NCBI RefSeq assembly: GCF_016706325.1
Contig: NZ_JADJJX010000001.1
Span: forward strand, 1,054,001 to 1,118,000
Direction of reading: 5' to 3'
DNA length: 64,000 bases
From: Methanothrix sp.
Lineage (GTDB): Archaea; Halobacteriota; Methanosarcinia; Methanotrichales; Methanotrichaceae
Numbering within the stretch: the stretch's first letter is position 1; every line of letters starts with the position of its first letter. Below the pieces are notes generated by a model. The model did not search any database. It was not told the DNA's origin and was given only the letters and a program-made list of their open reading frames with translations. Position numbers and translations under genes: made by a program. Below are positions 54,493 to 63,256 of this stretch, piece by piece.

Positions 54493-54735
54493 ATGATCGA
54501 GATTGGATTGGTCCTGCTGACCATTGTCCTCATATTCGGAGCCTATATCATTCTAAGATCTCTGAAGAAGTTCATCATAAATGCAATCGCTGGGCTCTTC
54601 ATCCTCTTTCTTGCTAATCAGTTCATAAGCGCGGATATAGGCTATAGCTGGCTGGTTATACTGGTCTGCGGAATTGGCGGCGTAGTAGGCGCAGTGCTGC
54701 TGCTGGCCCTTCGTTTCATAGGATTTGGGATATAA
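54493..54735 (+). CDS. BofA-like small membrane protein
   Basis: 80 residues, mostly hydrophobic: LVLLTIVLIFGAYIILRSLK, FIINAIAGLFILFLANQFIS, and a last helix VCGIGGVVGAVLLLALRFIG. This is the pro-sigmaK-processing inhibitor (BofA) family pattern, with the conserved NAIAGL and GI-GG-VGA. Archaea lack sigmaK, so function is unknown; membrane protein interaction is likely. Confidence 0.8.
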   Translation: MIEIGLVLLTIVLIFGAYIILRSLKKFIINAIAGLFILFLANQFISADIGYSWLVILVCGIGGVVGAVLLLALRFIGFGI

Positions 54736-54762
54736 AATTTTAATTTTTTTACCTATGGGGCC

Positions 54763-55995
54763 TCAAACCAGCCCCAGGCGAGACTGCTGAGGCACATTGA
54801 CATTGGCCAAGACCTTCAGCCGATAGTCCTGCAGCAGTATGCCCTTTAGCTTGCCAGAGTAGACACTGAGGGTGATCTCCTTGGTCCGGCCGTATCTGCC
54901 CTTGCTGATGACAATGGTATGAAGGATGCCCAGCATATCCAGCTCGGCGATTAGGTCTGTGATCCGGCGGTGGGTGAGAAAGTCGGTCTCAACCAGGGGA
55001 CAGAGCTGCTTGTAAATATTATAGACTGCACTGGTGGTGATGTTTCTTGCACCCTGCTCCTCCAGGAGGATGATGCCATAGAGCACCAGCTTGGATTGAG
55101 TGGGCAGGGTCTTTATCACCTCCTCTACTCTATCCTGCTCGATCTTCTCCCTTGCCTGGCGCACATGGGACTCATCTACCACTGCTGATCTGGCCCTTTC
55201 AGCCAGCTCTCCAGATGTGCGTAAGAGGTCCAAAGCCCGGCGGGCATCTCCGTGCTCCTGGGCGGCAAAGGCGGCACACAGGGGTATTACGCTCTCGTGC
55301 AGAGCGCCAGGGCAGAAGGCAACCTTGGCCCTCTGCTCCAGGATCTCCCTGATCTGCTCCGCATCATAGGGAGGAAATATGATCTCATCCTCTCCCAAAG
55401 AGCTCTTGACCCTTGGATCGAGAAATTCTGTGAACTTGAGGTCATTGGATATGCCGATGAGGCTCACCCGGGAGCGGAGGAGATCTGAGTTCACCCGTGA
55501 TAGATTATAGAGGACATCATCCCCTTTTCGTACCAGTTTGTCCACCTCATCGAGCATTATCACCACTACCTGCTTCTCTTCATCCAGAGCATTCCTGAAC
55601 TCGGCATAAACCTGATCTGTGGGCCAGCCGGTCATGGGGATGTCCTTGTCGAAGTGTCTTGCCAGGTGGGCGAGGACTCTGTATTGGGTGTCGACCACCT
55701 CACAGTTGATGTAGATGACTGCACACTTTATATCTCCAAAGCTGGCCTCCTCTAGCTCTTTTCCCACATACTTGGCCACGGCTGTCTTTCCGGTGCCAGT
55801 CTTTCCATATATCAGAACATTGGAAGGAGTCTCCCCTCTCAGAGCCGGGACCAGAACCGATGCCAAATTATTGATCTGCTCCTTCCTGTGGGGCAGCTCA
55901 GTTGGTGTGTAGCTAGGACGCAGGACATCTCTGGATTGAAATATCCCCCCTTGCGCCAGTAGATCGGCAAATAGCCCTCCAGATATAGGTACCAA
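54763..55995 (-). CDS. cdc6: Orc1/Cdc6 replication initiator
   Basis: 410 residues. AAA+ ATPase: Walker A IYGKTGTGKTAVAKYVGKEL near residue 62-75, Walker B VVVIMLDEVDKL, sensor 1 GISNDLKF and arginine of HGDARRALDLL; C-terminal winged helix (LVLYGIILLEEQGARNITTS onwards) binds origin boxes. Likely starts at TTG 55995 behind AAGGGGAA, as no ATG is in frame earlier (FADLLAQGGIFQSRDVLRPS is the family start). Origin-like repeats lie directly upstream. Confidence 0.95.
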   Translation of the reverse strand: MVPISGGLFADLLAQGGIFQSRDVLRPSYTPTELPHRKEQINNLASVLVPALRGETPSNVLIYGKTGTGKTAVAKYVGKELEEASFGDIKCAVIYINCEVVDTQYRVLAHLARHFDKDIPMTGWPTDQVYAEFRNALDEEKQVVVIMLDEVDKLVRKGDDVLYNLSRVNSDLLRSRVSLIGISNDLKFTEFLDPRVKSSLGEDEIIFPPYDAEQIREILEQRAKVAFCPGALHESVIPLCAAFAAQEHGDARRALDLLRTSGELAERARSAVVDESHVRQAREKIEQDRVEEVIKTLPTQSKLVLYGIILLEEQGARNITTSAVYNIYKQLCPLVETDFLTHRRITDLIAELDMLGILHTIVISKGRYGRTKEITLSVYSGKLKGILLQDYRLKVLANVNVPQQSRLGLV

Positions 55996-56054
55996 GATAA
56001 TTCCCCTTGAACATTTTTCAAATCATCCTGGTTGATATTAAGAGTTATGGTTCA

Positions 56055-56079
56055 CACCCCCCTATTTCCGGTGGAGATA
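56055..56079 (-). promoter_or_regulatory. ORB-like origin box A
   Basis: Reverse complement contains TCTCCACCGGAAAT followed, after one base, by GGGGGG: the dyad and G-string of archaeal Orc1/Cdc6 origin recognition boxes. Points away from cdc6 start. Confidence 0.55.
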
Positions 56080-56087
56080 TACGCCCC

Positions 56088-56112
56088 TACCCCATGATTT
56101 CCAGTGGAGAAG
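56088..56112 (-). promoter_or_regulatory. ORB-like origin box B
   Basis: Reverse complement contains TCTCCACTGGAAAT and GGGG three bases on; 13 of 14 core bases equal box A. Same orientation, 33 bp apart. A possible third, TTCCAGTGGAA at 56711-56721, is further off. Confidence 0.55.
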
Positions 56113-56656
56113 AAATAAAATTGTCAGTGGGCACCTGATAGATAATGAAATAAAATATGCCGTTTGTAACTTTCTTTTTCTGATATATAAATTTTCCTCT
56201 CCTGAGAGATTAGATGATTACATCAATTTATGTAGAGAAATACTGTTTAACAGGTATTATATGTCGTTTTATCTGAAAAAAGGATGACATAGCTTGTAGA
56301 TTGTGATGCTTGATAGCGATAGCATAATTCGCGACACTGATAAAAATAATTTAAAACCAACTCGATCTTCTCACAGCCAGAATATCGTCCGGAGCAGGCT
56401 CTGCTTGGCAGGATGATGCCTTGATATAAACGGGATCACTCCAATTCAGTGGGAGCTCAAGCTTATAATGCTCCCTTATGAATTAGATCGCAGTGCCTAT
56501 AAAACCGAGCCCGCCTTTGGAAAGAGAAAATTGAGCTATCGGATATGCGGCAGCATTCCCGGTGAAAGGCAGCCTTCAGCATCGGCAGGCCTCTTCTGTC
56601 TCTTCCCTCAGAGCCTCTGCCTGGCCTTCGTCCGGGCTGATGGGCATTTCATCAAG

Positions 56657-56704
56657 GCTCAATTTCATCAAGATTCAATTTCATCAAGGCTCAATTTCGT
56701 CAAG
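56657..56704 (+). repeat. 16-bp tandem repeat, three units
   Basis: GCTCAATTTCATCAAG, ATTCAATTTCATCAAG, and GCTCAATTTCGTCAAG follow each other head to tail, with a partial unit before. It lies near the 3' end of the weak minus-strand ORF. Confidence 0.8.
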
Positions 56705-57010
56705 ACCCAGTTCCAGTGGAAACCATACGGTCCCCCGGAGAGAGATCGGGTTCAATCCGGCTTGATGCAGGAGGATGCCAGGCAGAAGTTTATGATACAG
56801 TCTCAGAGGGTGATGCTCGGGCTCTTGATAGCAGCTATTGCAAGTGGCCTCCTGCAGCAGTGCCTGTGCCTCCCTATGCATACTGGCAAGCTTTTTGCTG
56901 ATGGGATGTTGTGGGCCATACTCCTGTTCTGCCACCTCTTTTATCTGCCAGATATCGGAAAGAAGCCTTCCGATCTCCTTATGAATATATCTGCGGTTCT
57001 GTTCGATCAT
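56684..57010 (-). CDS. Hypothetical protein, weak
   Basis: About 108 residues from ATG 57010. The N-terminal half is helical and protein-like (EQNRRYIHKEIGRLLSDIWQ, EQEYGPQHPISKKLASMHRE), the C-terminal half less so and runs through tandem repeats and an ORB-like palindrome, so the gene may be truncated. No family recognised. An overlapping plus-strand frame looks like noise. Between the origin region and the ISM1-like element. Confidence 0.35.
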   Translation of the reverse strand: MIEQNRRYIHKEIGRLLSDIWQIKEVAEQEYGPQHPISKKLASMHREAQALLQEATCNSCYQEPEHHPLRLYHKLLPGILLHQAGLNPISLRGTVWFPLELGLDEIEP

Positions 57011-57215
57011 CTCCAAGCACCTCCATTCTCTCAAAACATCTCTTTTATCTCGCCCTTCTCGTCAGGTCGATCGGGATGCCCTATCCAGCAGACGCAAGCC
57101 GATCAGTCCTCCATTGATCAGGCCGCCAGCCCTCGGCTCTTATGCTTCTGCCCGAGGGGAGCAGAGCGGCTCTGGCACAATTCTATATACTCTGAATGCA
57201 CTCTTTTGATATGAT

Positions 57216-58442
57216 TACCCCTCTCCTAAAATCTATTTTATCTTAGGGCTTCATTCGAGCTGAATTCAAATTTAACTTACAAATTTAGAATATTTTTTTG
57301 ATTAAACTCAAGGGGATGTTCAAAATACGAATTCAAGTAGCTATGAAAACTTTTAAGTAATTTGGACACCTAATATCAGGTTGCACAACCAAAGGAGGTT
57401 GGATATTATGTTGTCTCCCTTAATTCCTGATATCAGGCATCCAAAATGGATTATAGTCGTCAAATTACTTGGATTATCGCTTCTCCAAGAGCTAATAAAA
57501 TCGCGGGCAGATTAAAAATATATGACAAAGATAAATTTTATTGTCAATCAAAGTCTTAATCCTATCGGATCTATTTGAAAGAGATATTTCAAGGCTTGTT
57601 TCCGAAATAAATGAAAATATTGCCTTAAAGAGGCTTTTAGGGATTAATTCAAAGGTAAAAGCAAATGAAATATACAAGATGCAGTCAAATCTCGATTATG
57701 AATTGATTTTCACGTTTTTAAAAGATTATTTCAGCCTAGAAAGAGATTGAGGGATAAAAAGGTAGAAAGTAATTATTGACACTAGTTCTCGCTATCGACC
57801 TTAATTTGTGGAGAACCGACAAAATTGTAGGAGATAAAAATAAATATTCATATAGTCCATCTATAGGATATTATGTCGGATTTAAGTTGATTTTGGCAAT
57901 AAATCAGGATAATGAGCTCCTGGGGTTTGAAATTTTCAAAACTCGCCCAATGACTCTAAAATGCTTATTCCTTTCCTCGATAAGCTATATCGCTCTAGAA
58001 TTATCAAATCGGAAGATATAATCATCTGTGATAAGGGTTTTACGTCAAAAACAATTATCAGACTATCATCAATAGATTTAACATCGTTCCGATCATATCC
58101 CAGGAAAAACCAAATTTAGAGAAGATAATTCATAACCTAAATCCACCTTGGTTGTTTTTTTTGTAAAAAATAATTTGGCCATTTGGAAACGAACTGTAGT
58201 TGCTTTCAAAAAACTAATCTATGAATGGGAGAGTTTCAAGATAATAAGGTCGAATATTGAAGATTTCTTTAATATCGCTAAGAATTTTCTAGGAATGAAC
58301 CGAAACCATCAATATACGAAGGTTAGCATCGAAAAGAGGGTTGCCCGAATAATTTTCTTGACCCAAACGTTGATTTGTTTGTTGGATGATCTAAATATTG
58401 ATAAAAGGGCCATACCATATTGGTGATCTTGGGAGAGGGGTA
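57216..58442 (+). mobile_element. ISM1-like insertion sequence, copy 2 (degenerate)
   Basis: 1227 bp, bounded by TACCCCTCTCC (57216) and GGAGAGGGGTA (58442), with target duplication ATATGAT (57209-57215 and 58443-58449). Nearly the same as copy 1 but 21 bp shorter, through many one- and two-base deletions. It ends 9 bp before the start codon of the next gene. Confidence 0.87.
57408..58426 (+). pseudogene. Transposase of ISM1-like element, copy 2
   Basis: Begins correctly at ATG 57408 as MLSPLIPDIRHPKWIIVVKL, which copy 1 has lost, but soon breaks (CTTGGATT versus CTTGAGATT in copy 1) and has further frame breaks near 57720, 57770-57840, 57940 and 58050-58170. Catalytic segments survive in pieces (DKGFTSK; FFNIAKNFLGMNR). 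Combining the copies gives most of one continuous transposase. Confidence 0.85.
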
Positions 58443-58451
58443 ATATGATCT

Positions 58452-59249
58452 ATGAATTACGGCCAGAGCAGCCAGATGGCCCGCCTTTGGGAGGTGGACC
58501 TCATCCGTGGAATGGCCGTGGTATCAATGGTCATCTTTCATCTGGCATTTGACCTGAACTACCTCGGCATCCTCAGGATCGACCTTGACTCAGCCCTCTG
58601 GTTTTATCTGGCCCGCCTCACCGCCTCCCTCTTTCTCCTCCTGGTTGGCATCTCCCTCACCCTGAGCCATTCCCGGGCAGTTCTGACCGGACAGCTGAGC
58701 CAATACCCATCCAGGCTCTGGAAGAGGAGCCTGTGGATTCTCTGCCTGGCCCTGGGAGTTACCTCTGTGACCTATATTCTCATCGGGAGGGGCTACATAA
58801 TCTTTGGAATCCTTCACCTCATATCCATCTCCATTCTACTGGCCTATCCCCTGCTCTCCCTGGGCAGGATGAACATCGCCTTGGGGCTGGGAGCGATCCT
58901 GCTGGGACTGCATATCCAGGGGATGGAGGCAGACTCCCTCTGGCTCATCTGGCTGGGCCTGGCCCCCCGCGGCTTCGTCTCCCTGGACTACACTCCCCTA
59001 TTTCCCTGGTTTGGAATGGTGCTGATGGGCATGGCTGCAGGATCGTTGCTCTACCGGGACCTCTCCCGCCGCTTTCCTCTCCCAGAAGCCTGCGCATGCG
59101 CGCCGGCAAAAGGGCTCTTATTCCTGGGCAGAAACTCTCTGGCGGTCTATATTCTCCATCAGCCTCTTCTGCTTCTCCTGATCTATCTGCTGGATGGCCG
59201 CTCTCCCCTCCCCTTTGTCCTGGCAGCGAATTGGGGATTGGGCCCTTAA
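58452..59249 (+). CDS. DUF1624/heparan-alpha-glucosaminide acetyltransferase-like membrane protein
   Basis: 265 residues with about eight membrane helices. The start RLWEVDLIRGMAVVSMVIFH with Asp and Arg, FHLAFDLNYLGI, GISLTLSHSR, FGILHLISISILL, PLFPWFGMVLMGMAAGSLLY and FLGRNSLAVYILHQPLLLLL match the COG3503 group thought to move acyl groups across membranes. ISM1-like insertion 9 bp upstream has replaced its native promoter and leader. Ends overlapping an ATG. Confidence 0.85.
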   Translation: MNYGQSSQMARLWEVDLIRGMAVVSMVIFHLAFDLNYLGILRIDLDSALWFYLARLTASLFLLLVGISLTLSHSRAVLTGQLSQYPSRLWKRSLWILCLALGVTSVTYILIGRGYIIFGILHLISISILLAYPLLSLGRMNIALGLGAILLGLHIQGMEADSLWLIWLGLAPRGFVSLDYTPLFPWFGMVLMGMAAGSLLYRDLSRRFPLPEACACAPAKGLLFLGRNSLAVYILHQPLLLLLIYLLDGRSPLPFVLAANWGLGP

Positions 59250-59281
59250 TGTTATCTATCAGCAGAGCTATCACAAGAGGC

Positions 59282-60262
59282 ATGAAATTTGAAGAATGCA
59301 CCATCAACCGCAAAGGGGTGCTCGTAGTGGGAGGGATAATCGTGGACCTGATCGCCAAATCTGCGCGTTTCAAGCTGGTCAACGACAATCTCTGCTTTCC
59401 CTTCGACTCCAAGATAACCCTGGATGAGCTCAATCAGGATACCGGTGGCTCAGCCCATAACCTGGCCACCAACCTGGCAGAGCTGGGCACAACCACCTAC
59501 ATCCTCGGCTCAGTGGGCAGGGACGACCACGGGGAGGAATACCTGAGAAATCTTAGGATTCATGGTGCTATCACCAAGTATGTCACCCTGAAGAAGGGGC
59601 TGACGGGGATATCTTTGGTCTTCCTCTACAATGGTGAGAAGACCGTCCTGACCAGCAGAGGGGCCAATGACCTCCTGGGAGAGGAGGATCTCAATCTCGA
59701 GGTCTTTGATAGGGTCGATACCCTGGTCCTGACCAGCCTGATAAGCGAGAAGAACATGGCGCTGATGAGAAAGGCCGTAGAGGGGGCGAAGAAGAGGGGA
59801 ATCTACATCGTCGTGAACCCCAGCATGAGCATGGTCACCCACAGACCGGAGGAGTTGAGGTATGCCATGCAAAACAGCCAGGTGATAATCATGAACGGCA
59901 AGGAGTCGATGCTGATAACCGGGGAGAAAGATGTCGATTCCGCCATCAAGAAGCTGAAAGAATACGGTGCAGAGACGGTGATCGTCACCCTGGATGTCAG
60001 GGGTGCTCTGGTCTTGGATGATGAACGAAGCTTCCGGGTGCCCGCCTACAAGGTCAAGGTGGTGGACACCACCGGCGGGGGGGATAGCTTCACTGCTGGC
60101 TTCATCCATGCCAAGTACAAGGGATACTCAAATGAAGAGGCGGTCAAGTTCGCCTCCGCTGTGGCCGCCCTGAACATCATCACCCCAGGAGCGAGCACCG
60201 ACCTGCCAAGCGAGGAGGATGTGGTCGAGTTCATGAAGAGGGCAGAGCCTCTTGAGCCTTAA
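59282..60262 (+). CDS. PfkB-family carbohydrate/nucleoside kinase
   Basis: About 326 residues. The N-terminal GVLVVGGIIVDLIAKSAR and TGGSAHNLATNLAELGTTTY and the C-terminal DTTGGGDSFTAGFIHAKY (catalytic Asp with the anion hole) are ribokinase-family. Substrate unknown. ATG 59282 behind AAGAGG gives a family start; an ATG at 59249, overlapping the previous stop (TAATG), is an alternative that would couple it. Confidence 0.9.
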   Translation: MKFEECTINRKGVLVVGGIIVDLIAKSARFKLVNDNLCFPFDSKITLDELNQDTGGSAHNLATNLAELGTTTYILGSVGRDDHGEEYLRNLRIHGAITKYVTLKKGLTGISLVFLYNGEKTVLTSRGANDLLGEEDLNLEVFDRVDTLVLTSLISEKNMALMRKAVEGAKKRGIYIVVNPSMSMVTHRPEELRYAMQNSQVIIMNGKESMLITGEKDVDSAIKKLKEYGAETVIVTLDVRGALVLDDERSFRVPAYKVKVVDTTGGGDSFTAGFIHAKYKGYSNEEAVKFASAVAALNIITPGASTDLPSEEDVVEFMKRAEPLEP

Positions 60263-60426
60263 AGGGCGGATTTTGAGGTTATGAGGGGAAGCAGAGGAGG
60301 CGAAGCTCATTAAAGCGGAGGATCATCCGGGCGAGAGCCCCTTGGCCTCCGCCAGGTCGGCGGCCTGCAGAATGCCTCAAGGGGCAGGAGAGGTCTCGCT
60401 TCTGCCGGCCGCCCATCCCGCGCTGT

Positions 60427-61347
60427 TCAGGCCAGATCTCCCTTCCGGAAGGTATGCTCCCCCTCGATATGCACCCTCTCCGGCAGCCCTCCAAACCGGG
60501 CCCGGAGGATGAGCTCTCCGATCTGCTCTCTCATCACCCGGGCGATGCCGATGATGGAGGTGGTGGGGCGGGCGTTCACATCCACCGCCCGGGGAAGATC
60601 ACCGAGGACGAAGTCGATCCCTGCATAGCCGCGCAGACCTAAGGCCTCTGCCGCCCTCCTGGCTGCCTTCCAGATCTCATCCCCTCGGGGGGTGCTGTAG
60701 GGCACCTGGCTCCCCTGATATTCCATCCTCCCATCGACAAGATCGATAAGCTGGCGGTTAAGGGTTAAGGGCAGAAAGCCCTCTTCGCCCACGATGAAGC
60801 TGGCGGAGAGGTGCAGCCCCTCGTGATAGCGGGTGATGATCTCATCCCGCCCCGCCCGAGCTGAAGAGGTTATGCGTACCCCTTCCGATCCCGAGCCGGT
60901 GCGCGGCTTGACCACATACTGCAGGCAGCCCTTATCCACTTCATCGGGCCGGTCCACGATCTGGGCCACTGGAACCCCGGCCTGCTCCAGGGCCCTGGTG
61001 CAGAGCAGCTTGTCCGCCGCCAGCCGGGCGGCAGCGGGGCTGCTACCCAGATTAGCGACTTGATCTCGATTCTCAATCTTCTCCAGAAAGCGGGGCTGCA
61101 GGCCATCAGGGGCGATCAGGAGGGCGGCATTTACATCGATCGATTCCAGCAGAGACTCGAATTCCCCCTCTCCCTGCAGGAATACGGGCTTGCCCGCCCC
61201 TATCCTGGGGCCGCGGGTGGGATAGCTCACCTCATGGCCGCTGGAAAGGAGGCTCTCCACCAGGACGGAGAGCATGGCTCTGCCCTCCAGCTCAAGGGTT
61301 CCGCCCAGGCCGAGGGCGGATGCATACTCGGCAACAAGAATGTTCAT
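60427..61347 (-). CDS. mfnD: ATP-grasp ligase, MfnD-like (tyramine-glutamate ligase)
   Basis: 306 residues. ATP-grasp: NILVAEYASALGLGGTLELE, then AADKLLCTRALEQAGVPVAQ, VVKPRTGSGSEGVRI (nucleotide-binding loop), YAGIDFVLGD and AVDVNARPTTSIIGIARVM (metal Asp/Asn). Similar to COG1821 and to MfnD, which joins glutamate to tyramine in methanofuran synthesis. Substrate call is by family resemblance. Divergent from cbiT. Confidence 0.75.
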   Translation of the reverse strand: MNILVAEYASALGLGGTLELEGRAMLSVLVESLLSSGHEVSYPTRGPRIGAGKPVFLQGEGEFESLLESIDVNAALLIAPDGLQPRFLEKIENRDQVANLGSSPAAARLAADKLLCTRALEQAGVPVAQIVDRPDEVDKGCLQYVVKPRTGSGSEGVRITSSARAGRDEIITRYHEGLHLSASFIVGEEGFLPLTLNRQLIDLVDGRMEYQGSQVPYSTPRGDEIWKAARRAAEALGLRGYAGIDFVLGDLPRAVDVNARPTTSIIGIARVMREQIGELILRARFGGLPERVHIEGEHTFRKGDLA

Positions 61348-61434
61348 GGATTCTCGAAGCTGCCATTGCAGCCGGGATATATAACCTGATGGCCAGCAAT
61401 TAACCTTTTATCCCTGCCCGCATCTCCTAGAGCC

Positions 61435-61947
61435 ATGAAGCTTCCGGGCACGGCAACAGCAGAGGAGAATATCCACATCGCCATGGGAAAGCTCGCCATA
61501 AAGCGCGGCGATCTCTTCTTAGATGTCGGATGCGGCTCAGGAGCCGTCTCCCTGGCTGCCTCCCGCTACACTGACCACATTTACGGCCTGGACCGCCGGC
61601 CCGAGGCAGTAAAGCTCAGCCAGGATCTGGTCCCCGGGGGAGAGTTCCTCCTGGGCGAGGCAGAGGAGATAATCCCCCGCCTGCCAGCAGTGGACAGCTG
61701 CTTCATCGGCGGCACCCGGGGGATAGACCGTTTCCTTCCCCTTCTGCTGGAGAGGGCCAGCCCCGGCTGCATGATCGTCGCTGATCTGGCCAGGATGGGC
61801 ATAGCCAGCCAGGTGGTGGATTTGATGAAGAGGCTGGGCATATACAGGGAGATCCTGCAGATCAATATAAGCCGGGGCTATGACCTGGCAGGGGACATAG
61901 CCCTCAGGCCCATAAACCCCATATTCATGGTGATCGGCAAATGTTAA
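61435..61947 (+). CDS. cbiT: Cobalt-precorrin-6B C15-methyltransferase (decarboxylating) CbiT
   Basis: 170 residues; class I methyltransferase of the anaerobic cobalamin pathway. SAM loop LFLDVGCGSGAVSLAASRY, and GTATAEENIHIAMGKLAIKR at the start; DSCFIGGTRGIDRFL. Overlaps cbiL by 7 bp. Confidence 0.94.
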   Translation: MKLPGTATAEENIHIAMGKLAIKRGDLFLDVGCGSGAVSLAASRYTDHIYGLDRRPEAVKLSQDLVPGGEFLLGEAEEIIPRLPAVDSCFIGGTRGIDRFLPLLLERASPGCMIVADLARMGIASQVVDLMKRLGIYREILQINISRGYDLAGDIALRPINPIFMVIGKC

Positions 61948-62549
61948 TTGGCATAAGCCTCGGACCGGGCGACCCGGAGCTGTTGACCTTCAAGGCAGCA
62001 GCAGCTCTGAAAAGTTGCAAGCAGGTCTTCGTTCCCGGTGAACTGGCAGCAGAGCTGGCCGGGCTCTACTCCACCCCCCAGATCCTGGACTTTCCCATGA
62101 TCCAGGACAAGAGGGAGCTGGAGAGGATCTGGCGGGAGAATGCAGGGATCATCGCCCAGGAGGCTTGCTTTAGCCCGGTGGGCTTTGCCTGCATTGGCGA
62201 CGTGAATACATTCTCCACCTTCAGCCATCTGAAGAGGGTGATAGAGGAGATCTACCCGGAGATCGAGATCCAGACCATCCCCGGGGTGGGAGTGGTCCCC
62301 GCTTTGGCCTCCAGATTCAGCGTCCTCCTGGAGAGATCCTTCCTGGTCTCGGACGGCTCTCCAGTGCAGTCGGTGATCAGGATAAAGGCGACAAGGCCCA
62401 AGGAGCTGGCAGAAGAGCTGCGAGGAGAGGGGTACGAGGATTTCACCCTGGGCAGCAGGCTCTTCACCCCGGAGGAGAGGATCGTCCGGGGGGAGATGCC
62501 GGAGAGGAGCGAGTACTTCAGCGTCCTTCTCGCCCAGAGGAGACCATGA
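61941..62549 (+). CDS. cbiL: Cobalt-factor-2 C20-methyltransferase CbiL
   Basis: 202 residues, tetrapyrrole methylase fold: IGISLGPGDPELLTFKAAAA, then GFACIGDVNTFSTFSHLKRV and TIPGVGVVPALASRFSVLLE. Slightly short for CbiL (usually about 205-240). Methylates C20 of cobalt-factor II. ATGA overlap with cbiF. Confidence 0.9.
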   Translation: MLIGISLGPGDPELLTFKAAAALKSCKQVFVPGELAAELAGLYSTPQILDFPMIQDKRELERIWRENAGIIAQEACFSPVGFACIGDVNTFSTFSHLKRVIEEIYPEIEIQTIPGVGVVPALASRFSVLLERSFLVSDGSPVQSVIRIKATRPKELAEELRGEGYEDFTLGSRLFTPEERIVRGEMPERSEYFSVLLAQRRP

Positions 62550-63256
62550 AGATCTATTTCGTGGGAGCAGGTCCGGGCGATCCGGAGCTGATCACAGTCA
62601 AGGGCAAGAGGCTCTTGGAGGAGGCGGATCTGGTGGTGTACGCCGGCTCTCTGGTCAACCCCCAGCTCCTGGAGGGGCTGCGGGCGGACAAGCTGGATAG
62701 CAATGGACTCTCCATTGAGCAGACTCAGGCAGAGATGCTCCGCTCTCTGCGGGCGGGAAAGAAGGTGGTGCGGCTGCACAGCGGCGACCCCTCAATCTAT
62801 GGGGCCATATTGGAGCAGATGAAGCCCTTAGAGGAGATGGGGATCGAGGTGGAGGTGGTTCCCGGGGTCTCCTCCCTCTTCGCCGCCGCCGCCGCCCTGA
62901 AGACCCAGCTCACCCTCAAAGGGGTCTCCGAATCTCTGATCCTGACCAGGCCTGCCGGAGCCACCCTGGAGAGGGATGAGCTGCCCGCTCTGGGCCGATT
63001 GGGGACGACCATGGCCATATTTTTAGGCATCGACAGGATCAGGGATATAGTCCGCTCCCTGGACCGGCCCGGGAATACACCAGTGGCAGTGGTCTATCAT
63101 GCCTCCTGGCCGGACCAGAAGATCCTGTGCGGAACCCTGGACGATATCGCCGATAAGGTGGAGGAGGAGGGGATAGAGCGCAGCGCTCTCATACTGGTGG
63201 GGGATGTGTTGAGGAGGACGGGATACAGGAGGTCACACCTATACCGGAGCCGCTGA
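62546..63256 (+). CDS. cbiF: Cobalt-precorrin-4 C11-methyltransferase CbiF
   Basis: 236 residues: IYFVGAGPGDPELITVKGKR, LVVYAGSLVNPQLLE, VRLHSGDPSIYGAILEQM and EVVPGVSSLFAAAAAL. A normal CbiF. The stop TGA (63254-63256) overlaps the likely CTG start of cbiG. Confidence 0.95.
   Translation: MKIYFVGAGPGDPELITVKGKRLLEEADLVVYAGSLVNPQLLEGLRADKLDSNGLSIEQTQAEMLRSLRAGKKVVRLHSGDPSIYGAILEQMKPLEEMGIEVEVVPGVSSLFAAAAALKTQLTLKGVSESLILTRPAGATLERDELPALGRLGTTMAIFLGIDRIRDIVRSLDRPGNTPVAVVYHASWPDQKILCGTLDDIADKVEEEGIERSALILVGDVLRRTGYRRSHLYRSR

Larger units (their letters stand above)
56041..56370. other. Candidate replication origin (oriC) region
   Basis: Directly upstream of cdc6. Two ORB-like boxes (56055-56079 and 56088-56112) are followed by about 250 bp of AT-rich sequence suitable for unwinding (56110-56370). 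No coding frame of note. In archaea the origin is commonly beside its cdc6 gene. The extent is approximate. Confidence 0.6.

Noticed and set aside
56468..57214. 248-codon plus-strand frame downstream of the origin region
   Set aside because: Runs through tandem repeats and into the IS target duplication, no domain and unusual composition; the minus-strand frame is slightly better.
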